Shown here one piece after another: positions 12,537-19,780 of a stretch of DNA of 32,489 nt. Made by a program: the position numbers and the translations under genes. How positions within the stretch are numbered: position 1 is the first letter of the stretch; every line of letters starts with the position of its first letter. Origin of the DNA: a virus; IMG/VR virus record IMGVR_UViG_3300044951_001144, positions 1-32,489 of that record. One strand, 5' to 3'. The notes under the pieces are model-generated. The model had not been told where the DNA came from, made no database searches, and was given only the letters and a program-made list of their open reading frames with translations.

Positions 12537-13219
12537 GCGTAAGCAAGCAAGACATCGAGAAAGCGTTTCAGATTGTTCAAGATGTTGCAGAAACGAAGCT
12601 GAAAGAAAAAGATGATAGGATAGCAGACCTCAAAAAAACCATCAAAGGTTTTGACGGACTTATATCCATTCACAATCAGACAAACAGCGAGCAACAAAGA
12701 TGCATTGATAACCTAAAGGAAACAATAAAAGGATGTGACCGCGCAATCGTTGAGTATACGCGTATAATCGCAGAGAAGGACGAGACGATTGATACACTAA
12801 CAAACGTCAATCAAGCGCACTCTGCAATGCTGAAGCTCAAACATAACGAGGTAAGCGAGCTTGAACAGCGCATAGCCACGCTCCTAGAGGCACAGGCGAG
12901 CGTACCGACACGCGATGTCAATGGCACGATTGAGGCGCTAGACAAGGCCAACGCTTGCAAGGCTGAACAGATAAAGAACCAGCAGGCCGTGATTAAGCAG
13001 TACCGCACGGAGATGCAGGCGTTACAGAGGAAGGTACAGGAGCAGGATGAGCGGATGGCAGGTGATGGAATGATACTGTTTAGCACTCGCAAGATGGTAG
13101 CAGGATGGATTGACGAATGGTATGACGCACACCCAGAGGCGTTGAAGTGTTCATTTAATGCAGTAAACGCTCTTCACTCAATGGGACTTCTAAAAAAGCC
13201 GAAAGGAAATCAACCATGA
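12533..13219 (+). CDS. Long coiled-coil protein, 228 aa
   Basis: GGAGGTGG precedes ATG 12533. Residues 5-185 are almost continuous coiled coil with heptad character, including two related segments (DLKKTIKGFDGLI and NLKETIKGCDRAI). The last 45 residues form a small domain (STRKMVAGWIDEWYDAHPEA, ALHSMGLLKKP). It resembles structural scaffold-like or regulatory coiled-coil proteins, but no family is recognised. Coupled by overlaps on both sides. Confidence 0.7.
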   Translation: MSVSKQDIEKAFQIVQDVAETKLKEKDDRIADLKKTIKGFDGLISIHNQTNSEQQRCIDNLKETIKGCDRAIVEYTRIIAEKDETIDTLTNVNQAHSAMLKLKHNEVSELEQRIATLLEAQASVPTRDVNGTIEALDKANACKAEQIKNQQAVIKQYRTEMQALQRKVQEQDERMAGDGMILFSTRKMVAGWIDEWYDAHPEALKCSFNAVNALHSMGLLKKPKGNQP

Positions 13220-13470
13220 TAGCACTATGTAAAGCGTGTGGACTTCCGTTCGTTCAGTACGATGATGGTAAAGGCACTCCAAGGCTGTACTGTGATAAGG
13301 TATGCAGGTCTGCTGCGCACATGAAGCGCAACCTAGCAAACAGGGAGAAGCGCAGACAGGAGCGTGGCGTTAGTCCGATGGTTAAAGCGGCAAACGTAAT
13401 GGAGCATGAACAAATGAAGCAAGGAGTGTTGAGCAATGACCCAATCGGATTGCAAGCAACCGATGGGTAA
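13216..13470 (+). CDS. Zinc-ribbon protein, 84 aa
   Basis: CKACGLPF (C5, C8) and YCDKVCRSAAH (C26, C30) form a four-cysteine site of the kind seen in many small phage and toxin-antitoxin-related zinc-ribbon proteins. A basic stretch follows (MKRNLANREKRRQERG). It is the last gene before the late promoter, so an activator of late transcription is a reasonable guess, not shown. Confidence 0.65.
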   Translation: MIALCKACGLPFVQYDDGKGTPRLYCDKVCRSAAHMKRNLANREKRRQERGVSPMVKAANVMEHEQMKQGVLSNDPIGLQATDG

Positions 13471-13501
13471 TTAGCTCAAGGCTGAATTATAGCAAGAGAT
13501 T

Positions 13502-13523
13502 TTTAAGGTTGTCAAACTTTAAA
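13502..13523 (+). promoter_or_regulatory. Near-perfect palindrome upstream of late promoter
   Basis: TTTAAGGTT (13502-13510) and AACTTTAAA (13515-13523) pair over nine positions (one G-U) around GTCA. It ends 13 bp before the -35 box. As DNA it could be an activator or repressor site; as RNA it could be a weak terminator for the early transcript, although no T-run follows. Confidence 0.55.
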
Positions 13524-13536
13524 TACGGTTAAACGA

Positions 13537-13565
13537 TTGACAGTATGGGCGATTGATTGTATAGT
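13537..13565 (+). promoter_or_regulatory. Strong sigma70-like late promoter
   Basis: TTGACA (13537-13542), a 17-nt spacer and TATAGT (13560-13565) match the consensus at eleven of twelve positions. It lies in the largest intergenic gap (13471-13751) directly upstream of the methyltransferase-terminase-structural block. It is the best candidate for driving late genes, perhaps controlled through the palindrome just upstream. Confidence 0.75.
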
Positions 13566-13598
13566 TGTTTGAATGGTAAGGAGTTAGGAAGTAAGAGA

Positions 13599-13679
13599 AT
13601 GGATAAAGATTGTATGTATACAAGCGTTTATGATAGGCATGGTATTGCAGGATGTCGCAGGGGCCTTCCAGCCATGTAG
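13599..13679 (+). CDS. Possible 26-residue leader peptide
   Basis: Within the late leader, ATG 13599 follows AAGGAGTTAGGAAG and opens a 26-codon frame (MDKDCMYTSVYDRHG..., ending LPAM) closed by TAG 13677-13679. Downstream bases 13656-13695 contain AGGGG and CCCCT arms, which could form a hairpin. It may be a real leader peptide or simply chance; the ribosome site is the main support. Confidence 0.35.
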   Translation: MDKDCMYTSVYDRHGIAGCRRGLPAM

Positions 13680-13751
13680 GTGGGATACCCCTTTTGACGA
13701 AGTCTTTGAAACAAAACTAGTCCCCGATTTATGAAACGAAAGGAAATCAAA

Positions 13752-15011
13752 ATGAAGGAAAAGAAGAGCAAAGTTGACTTATCTGCAGACATTCCAATCC
13801 ATTGCAGTTATTCACAACTGACTGCAATACAAGAGCTTAATCCAAACCCACGTAATTACAACAAGCACCCAGACGAGCAGATCGCCTTGCTTGCTAAAAA
13901 CATACGTGCTTTGGGTTGGCGTCACCCGATCATCGTCAGCAAGTTGTCTGGAAAGATTGTTGCAGGCCACGCTCGTTTGGAGGCCGCTAAACTATTATCA
14001 CTTCAAACCGTCCCAGTTGACTTCCAGTCATTCAACTCGCAAGACGAAGAGAACGCTTATTTGATAGCCGACAACAAGATTGCCGAACTTGCCGAGCTTG
14101 ACGAATCGCAACTCAAGGAACTATTGACTGAGCTGACAGCAAGTGAGATTGATATGGACTTAACTGGATTCACTGAGCAGGCGTTAAGCGAGATACTCAA
14201 GCAAGAGGACGGAGAAGCGGACGCAGAACCACAGATTGATAATGCAGATGAGCTAAACAAGGTCTGGCAGGTTAAAGTCGGAGACGTTTGGACGATAGGA
14301 AATCACAGATTGATGTGTGGTGATAGCACAAATAATAATGATGTTGATAAGTTAATGATGGGAGAAAAGGCAAGCATGGTTTTCACAGACCCACCATACA
14401 ATGTTGATTATGGTGCAAACGAAAATCATCCATCGCATAAAATTAGAACAATTGTAAATGATAAAATGTCAGACTCTGACTGGAATAAGTTTGTTGTTGG
14501 ATATATGAAGTCTATTTTTAGAATGACGGATGGTAATATTTATATATCTATGTCAGACAAGGAGCTTGGACATATGCAATCAACCTTTAGAGATTGTGGT
14601 GGAAAGTGGGCAAGTTTCATCATTTGGGTTAAAGACAGTTTGGTTTTATCGGCAAAAGATTATCACTCTAGGCATGAAACGATATTATATGGATGGAAAG
14701 AAGGAGCAAAAGAACGTCTAAGAGTTGAGGACAGAAAACAAGATGATGTGTGGGAGATTGATAGGCCAAAGAAATCCGAAGACCATCCAACAATGAAACC
14801 AGTAGCTCTTGTTGAAAGGGCGATAAATAATAGCTCAAAGCAAGGATGGATTATTGGCGATCTGTTTCTCGGTTCTGGAACAACAATGGTCGCTTGCGAA
14901 AACCTCCACCGCAAGTGCTACGGAATGGAAATAACACCGAACTATTGCGCTGTTATCCTGCAACGCATGAAAGACGCATTCCCATCACTCGAAATTAAGC
15001 GTGTAGAATAA
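13752..15011 (+). CDS. ParB-like domain fused to DNA methyltransferase
   Basis: ATG 13752 is preferred over ATG 13731 because GAAAGGA lies between them. Residues 20-115 are a ParB/sulfiredoxin-like domain: ELNPNPRNYNKHPDEQI, then GKIVAGHARLEAAKLL (GxxRxxA motif) and a helical tail. After an acidic linker (about 150-165), residues 170-419 are a methyltransferase with DPPYNVDY (213-220), HPTMKPVALVERAI and DLFLGSGTTMVA, the beta-class order, likely adenine N6 or cytosine N4. Such fusions often lie beside terminase genes in phages, as here, and may modify DNA before packaging. DNA for the methyltransferase half is more A/T-rich than the ParB half. Confidence 0.85.
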   Translation: MKEKKSKVDLSADIPIHCSYSQLTAIQELNPNPRNYNKHPDEQIALLAKNIRALGWRHPIIVSKLSGKIVAGHARLEAAKLLSLQTVPVDFQSFNSQDEENAYLIADNKIAELAELDESQLKELLTELTASEIDMDLTGFTEQALSEILKQEDGEADAEPQIDNADELNKVWQVKVGDVWTIGNHRLMCGDSTNNNDVDKLMMGEKASMVFTDPPYNVDYGANENHPSHKIRTIVNDKMSDSDWNKFVVGYMKSIFRMTDGNIYISMSDKELGHMQSTFRDCGGKWASFIIWVKDSLVLSAKDYHSRHETILYGWKEGAKERLRVEDRKQDDVWEIDRPKKSEDHPTMKPVALVERAINNSSKQGWIIGDLFLGSGTTMVACENLHRKCYGMEITPNYCAVILQRMKDAFPSLEIKRVE

Positions 15012-17101
15012 TGGAAATATCAGAACAAATAAAGACGCTCAACCTGCCAGCCTTTCGTGAGTATTGGTTTAAAATCCACGGACGCAAACCAACCGCAATC
15101 GAAGAGCATAACTTCAAAGCCTCAAAGAGAAAGTATCACAGCGAGGCCGAGAAGAAGGCAGGACAGCGGTCGCAACATAACAGAGTCGAGCGCAGGGATT
15201 GCGAGGACATGGCTAGGCGTGAAAGGTTAGAGCAAGACCCAGAGGCATGGTTAAAATTCTACATGGCGCAGGCATTCCGCATGGACTGGGCAGAATCGCA
15301 CAAGGCAATGATTAGGAACGCCATAGCAAGCGCAGAGACTGGAAGTGGTATGGTTGTGGCTGCCCCACGCGGTGATGGCAAGAGCGCAATCCTGCGCGGT
15401 GTTGCGCTATACCTTCTACTGACTAATCGGATAAGGTTTCCGTTGGTAGCTCCGTGGACTGCTCGCAATTCAAGTCAGCACTTTAGAGCATGGGTCAAGT
15501 TTATATCAGAGCGTGGATCACCGCTTGCTCGAGACTACCCAGAATATTTACAGCCATTCGAGATAAGCACAAACACGGCAAAACTAAAGAATCTACGGTG
15601 GGCAGACACAGGTGAGTATATCGGTGCGGAGGTTTCTGCGGCAGACAAGCAGATAGTTCTTCCAGACTCGCTTGGTGCAATCATGACTGCATCTGTCAAC
15701 GGTGACATTAAAGGAACGCAGATCACACTTAGAAGCGGTGAGATTATACGCCCAGACCTTCTAATGCTAGACGATGCACAGGACGCAAAGAGAGCAGATA
15801 ATACAGAAGCCGTCCAAGACACAATCGACACGCTTGAAAGCGAGTGGTTCTGCTTGTCTGGCCCAGATACGGCATTGACCGTCTTTAACGCTTGCACGGT
15901 TAAATACAGAAATGACGTCTCTGAATACTTCCTTAAACACCCAGACTTTAAATCTGTCCGCATTGCTCGCGTCCTTTCGTGGCCAGATGGATGGGAGGAT
16001 GATAAGTCTGAAACGTACAGGCATTGGCTTGAGTGGAACGAGATAAGAAATCAAGGACGCAACGAGAGAAACAAGTATTATTTAGAGAACAAAGAGGTAA
16101 TGACAAAGGGAATGGTCGTGTCGTGGAATGACAGGTACGACAAAAAGAAACAGGAAATAGACGCTTTTCAGTCTGCGATGATTGCTTATTTCCGATTTGG
16201 TAAAAAGGCTTTCTATAGCGAGTATCAAAACGACCCACTAATCGAAGGCGTTGACGTTTATTCTATATCACCAGAGGTTATCCTATCGCGCAAGTCAGAC
16301 CGCCAAGCCTTCCAAGTGCCAGAGTGGTCGGAGCTTATCGTGTGCGGAACTGATATTAACCCTTCCTACGCCTTGTCAACGGTTGTGACAGCGTTCGGAA
16401 AGGACAGGACAGGTGCGGTTCTATGGTACGGCAAGTATACTGACGCACCTTTGCCGACTAACGACGAGATGAGCGACACGCAAAAACAACAGATCATATT
16501 TGGTGCGCTTTGGAAACATGGCGAACAGTTGCTTGGTTATCCATCAAAGGCTCGTCAATGGGGAATAGATGGCGGTGGAGCGCAGTCAACGGTTGCTAAG
16601 CGGTTCGCATATGAATGGAATCGCAAGCATCCCGAAATGGCGGTTGTAGTAACATACGGACGAAGCGGAAAGTCTGCGCGTATATCTGCTCGTAATGAAA
16701 CGATTAGGCGCAGAGGTAACGATCAATCATGGCTTCTATGCCGTGACCGTGACCCTGTTTACGGTTCGACCGAATGGGTGCTTTGGAACTCGGACTATTG
16801 GCGCGAAATTATGCAACGTGCTTTCACTTGCGAAACAGGGGCGGCAGGTGGTATCACATTACCACAGGGATCACACCACGAGTTCGCAGAGCATATTTGC
16901 CGTGAAAAGTTGCGCGGAAAGGTCGAGCTAAACGGTCGAATGATTTTCGACTTTGAGAAGTCGGCAGGTAAAAACGATTTGTCAGACGCTTTGAATATCT
17001 GCTATCTGATTGCAGATATGCAGGGAATAGGAATAGAGTCAGTAAAACAAAAGGCTTCACCACGGGTCGCACCTGTGTTTAGGCCGTCAAGTAGGAGGTA
17101 G
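15011..17101 (+). CDS. terL: Terminase large subunit (packaging ATPase and nuclease)
   Basis: At 696 residues this is in the size range of large terminases of the lambda gpA group. The ATPase part has Walker A APRGDGKS (118-125) and Walker B DLLMLDDAQ (249-257). The nuclease part has CGTDINPSYA (D448), GIDGGG (D520) and KNDLSDALN near the C-terminus as acidic candidates. The N-terminal 100 residues are basic and may contact the small subunit. TerL cuts concatemers and drives DNA into the prohead through the portal. The start shares one base with the previous stop. No small subunit is recognised next to it. Confidence 0.85.
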   Translation: MEISEQIKTLNLPAFREYWFKIHGRKPTAIEEHNFKASKRKYHSEAEKKAGQRSQHNRVERRDCEDMARRERLEQDPEAWLKFYMAQAFRMDWAESHKAMIRNAIASAETGSGMVVAAPRGDGKSAILRGVALYLLLTNRIRFPLVAPWTARNSSQHFRAWVKFISERGSPLARDYPEYLQPFEISTNTAKLKNLRWADTGEYIGAEVSAADKQIVLPDSLGAIMTASVNGDIKGTQITLRSGEIIRPDLLMLDDAQDAKRADNTEAVQDTIDTLESEWFCLSGPDTALTVFNACTVKYRNDVSEYFLKHPDFKSVRIARVLSWPDGWEDDKSETYRHWLEWNEIRNQGRNERNKYYLENKEVMTKGMVVSWNDRYDKKKQEIDAFQSAMIAYFRFGKKAFYSEYQNDPLIEGVDVYSISPEVILSRKSDRQAFQVPEWSELIVCGTDINPSYALSTVVTAFGKDRTGAVLWYGKYTDAPLPTNDEMSDTQKQQIIFGALWKHGEQLLGYPSKARQWGIDGGGAQSTVAKRFAYEWNRKHPEMAVVVTYGRSGKSARISARNETIRRRGNDQSWLLCRDRDPVYGSTEWVLWNSDYWREIMQRAFTCETGAAGGITLPQGSHHEFAEHICREKLRGKVELNGRMIFDFEKSAGKNDLSDALNICYLIADMQGIGIESVKQKASPRVAPVFRPSSRR

Positions 17102-17102
17102 A

Positions 17103-17324
17103 ATGGAAACATGGCATATAGAAAAGGCCGATGATATTGTTGGTTTTTCTGCCAAAAGAGTATCATATTTGTTTATGTGCGATAACGGAAAAAAGGCGTA
17201 TGTATCGCACATTGTTAGTCCGTTTTTGCTTAAAGCACAAAACAGACTAAAGCTATTAAGGGAAATGTTTAATCATTCGATTAATCGTTTTTGTGAATGT
17301 GAAAACGTAAAGGAGATAAAATAA
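17103..17324 (+). CDS. Small unknown protein, 73 aa
   Basis: TAGGAGGT precedes ATG 17103, which lies two bases after the terminase stop. The product is mixed alpha/beta (EKADDIVGFSAKRVSYLFMC), then helical (LKLLREMFNHSINRFCE). No family is recognised. The codon use is more A/T-rich than that of terL. Confidence 0.6.
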   Translation: METWHIEKADDIVGFSAKRVSYLFMCDNGKKAYVSHIVSPFLLKAQNRLKLLREMFNHSINRFCECENVKEIK

Positions 17325-17701
17325 TGGAAGAACAGAAACGCAGAGGCAGACCGCCGAAACAACAGATAGCAGACAATCCGCGCCATAAGCCGATGGTATG
17401 TGTGCGTGACCCTGTTGTGGAAAACCGTGACCCTGTGATTGAGCAACCAAGGCGAGTGTGCAATCCAAGGCGGTATATTCCTGCCTCAATGCCAACGATA
17501 TGCCCAGAGTGTGGACATAATACGCGCTGTGATAGCGGTCGGCATATTGACCCAGTGCGCTGTAAGATTGTTGAATATAGGCGGTGTAGTAAATGCAATC
17601 TGCTTTTAGGAGCAGGACGGCCAATGACCGAGCGCGAAAAAGAATTACTTTGCAAAGGTGCTGAAGTAATTAAGGACTATGAAAAAAGCGAGTTGCAATA
17701 G
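17324..17701 (+). CDS. AT-hook and zinc-ribbon protein, 125 aa
   Basis: Residues 5-12 read KRRGRPPK, an AT-hook that binds the minor groove of A/T-rich DNA. A zinc ribbon follows: CPECGHNTRC (about 60-69) and CSKC (about 90). Between them lies a short duplication (RDPVVEN then RDPVIEQ). Position directly after the terminase and two DNA-binding elements make it a candidate DNA-recognition factor for packaging, perhaps replacing a classical small terminase. That is inference. AAAGGAG precedes ATG 17324. Confidence 0.65.
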   Translation: MEEQKRRGRPPKQQIADNPRHKPMVCVRDPVVENRDPVIEQPRRVCNPRRYIPASMPTICPECGHNTRCDSGRHIDPVRCKIVEYRRCSKCNLLLGAGRPMTEREKELLCKGAEVIKDYEKSELQ

Positions 17702-17756
17702 TCGCAACTAGGTACATTTAGACCCCTTTACAAATTACTTGCCTTGTGCTTAATAT

Positions 17757-18284
17757 ATGGCCATGGCAAGTACTTTATCTATTTTACCATCTGATTTAAT
17801 TCAAGGCGAGTCAATCAATAAGACTCTCCCAAGCACAGTAACGGTTACAGGTTACACGCTTGTCTATAAATTTTCAAGTCAGCCTACACCTATCGAAGTC
17901 GCGTGTACTGGTACGACTGTTTGGGCTTTAACGGTCACTGGCGCACAGACGCTACTATGGGGGCGAGGCATAGTTCGCTATGCGGCCTATCTAACAAATT
18001 CAACGTCTGGCGCAGTGACGGTTATTGATTCTGGTACGATTACGGTTGAAGCGTCACCGATTGCAACGAGCCAATACACAGCCGCACTCGCCGCAGTTGA
18101 GGCCGCAATTCTGTCATACGCCTCAAATCCCAACCGCTCAATCAGTGTCGGGACAATCCGAATTGATTACAAGGATTTTAAAGAGCTTGAAATGTTGCGT
18201 GATTATTACAAGCGCGAAATCGCTAAAGAAACTGGCAACGGTTACGGCGGTGGTCGCGTAGTCCTGTTAACGAGGTTCAACTAA
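17757..18284 (+). CDS. Beta-sandwich domain plus gpW-like head-tail joining region
   Basis: Residues 1-100 look like an all-beta domain (LPSDLIQGESINKTLPSTVT, IVRYAAYLTNSTSGAVTVID). Residues 105-160 (YTAALAAVEAAILSY, SVGTIRIDYKDFKELEML, RDYYKREIAKE) resemble gpW-type connector proteins. In lambda gpW also lies between terminase and portal, which fits. No Shine-Dalgarno site is visible before ATG 17757, and a second ATG lies two codons later; TAATAT just upstream is a -10-like sequence. Confidence 0.6.
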   Translation: MAMASTLSILPSDLIQGESINKTLPSTVTVTGYTLVYKFSSQPTPIEVACTGTTVWALTVTGAQTLLWGRGIVRYAAYLTNSTSGAVTVIDSGTITVEASPIATSQYTAALAAVEAAILSYASNPNRSISVGTIRIDYKDFKELEMLRDYYKREIAKETGNGYGGGRVVLLTRFN

Positions 18285-19780
18285 TGTTTGACTTTTTGAA
18301 GCGCAAAAATAGGAAGTCGCCATTTAACTTTGGCGTGAGGTCATTTTCGGCGGCTGAAATGTCGCGTATTTTGCGCCCTTGGACATTCGACAAAGGATTT
18401 GATAACCAAGAGATTGAAAGTCAACAGCGCACAATCGTAGCACGTTCGCGTGAGATGTATAAGAACAGCGCACACATGAAGCGGTTTGTTTCGCTCTTTG
18501 AAACTAACGTGGTAGGTGACGGCTTCAAACTGAAAAGCACACCGTACGATGGCGTGGCAGGTCAAAAGGATTACAAGCTAGACACCTCTGCGGCTCGTTA
18601 TTTCGAGGATCACTTTTGGAAGTGGGCAAACAATCCGAAATGGTGTGACGCTACTGGGCGCAAGACATTAGTCGAGATTGACAGAATGTGCGTCAAGAAC
18701 TGGGCGCGTGATGGCGAGTATTTCATTATCATTTATCGCGGTCAACCCAACCCTTATGGGATTAGCTTGCGCGTTATTCGTCCAGACGCTTGTGATAGTC
18801 GCTACCGTGCAACAGCAAGCAACGGAAATCCTGTCCGTGGCGGTGTAGAGTTGGACGCTAACACGATGGCTCCAGTTGCGTATTACGTTCAAACGACTAA
18901 GGAATATTCAAGCGTTTCAACGGCTCTCGGAAATATGCGCCGTATTCCTGCATTTGACCCAGAAAAAGACCAAGCCGAAAGCATGATTCACGGTTACACG
19001 CAAGAAGAGGAAGACCAGACAAGAGGCATACCGCTATCCCATGCAATCCTAAAGAAGCTCAAAATGTTGGATGAGCTGGACATTGCAGAGCTAGTCGCCG
19101 CAAAGGATGAGGCGTGTACTGTTCACAGTTATGAGTCAACGAATAATAACCCAGAGACTTTCATTGACTTGACCACAGCTGAAGGTTCGGCAATGGCGAA
19201 CACCTATATGCAGGAAAAAGAGGCAGGAATGTCGGAGATTCTGCCTGCTGGATGGACGCGCAAAACGAATACGCCACAGCACCCGAATATGCAGTTAGTT
19301 CCGTTCAAGGCTACGATGCTGAAAGACATTGCAAGCGGTGTCAATGTTGAACACGCGAATTTCTCCAACGATTGGGCTGGCGTTTCCTATTCGTCAGTCC
19401 GTCAAGGCACGTTATCAGAGCGTGATATGTGGATGACCATGCAAGACCGCTATATGGGTCAATGCAAAACTCCTGTTTATCTCGCTTGGATGCGCTCATT
19501 CTTGGCTAATGAGGTGAGCGGTGGTTTCATGATTATGAAGTTTTGGAAGTTTAAGGAGCATTACTTCCGTGGTCGCCGTTGGGGATGGGTTGACCCGATG
19601 CGTGATATGCGAGCCAACGAAGTCGCAAGGCTTCACGGATGGAAGAGCGACACGCAGATTGCCGAGGACTTTGGTGGCGACTTTGAGGACACGGTTGACC
19701 AGATTAAACGTGATGACGAAATCAAAAAGGGAACATCTTTGGAGGTAAAAGCAGATGAAAAACAAACAGAAGCAAAATGA
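18284..19780 (+). CDS. Portal protein (lambda gpB-like)
   Basis: The 498-residue product matches the lambda-type portal family in order: an N-terminal arm (FDFLKRKNRKSPFNFG), IVARSREMYKNSAHMKRFVS with a following ETNVVGDGFKL, WARDGEYFIIIYRG, LRVIRPDACDSRY, an I.HGY box with LSHAILKKLKMLDELDIAEL, and the C-terminal VEHANFSNDWAGVSYSSVRQ. The portal is the dodecameric ring through which DNA enters and leaves. Length is close to lambda gpB (533). The start shares one base with the preceding stop. Confidence 0.9.
   Translation: MFDFLKRKNRKSPFNFGVRSFSAAEMSRILRPWTFDKGFDNQEIESQQRTIVARSREMYKNSAHMKRFVSLFETNVVGDGFKLKSTPYDGVAGQKDYKLDTSAARYFEDHFWKWANNPKWCDATGRKTLVEIDRMCVKNWARDGEYFIIIYRGQPNPYGISLRVIRPDACDSRYRATASNGNPVRGGVELDANTMAPVAYYVQTTKEYSSVSTALGNMRRIPAFDPEKDQAESMIHGYTQEEEDQTRGIPLSHAILKKLKMLDELDIAELVAAKDEACTVHSYESTNNNPETFIDLTTAEGSAMANTYMQEKEAGMSEILPAGWTRKTNTPQHPNMQLVPFKATMLKDIASGVNVEHANFSNDWAGVSYSSVRQGTLSERDMWMTMQDRYMGQCKTPVYLAWMRSFLANEVSGGFMIMKFWKFKEHYFRGRRWGWVDPMRDMRANEVARLHGWKSDTQIAEDFGGDFEDTVDQIKRDDEIKKGTSLEVKADEKQTEAK

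Noticed and set aside
15535-16238. Long minus-strand frames opposite terL and other large genes
   Set aside because: They mirror strongly supported + strand genes, have no ribosome sites and show no recognisable domains.
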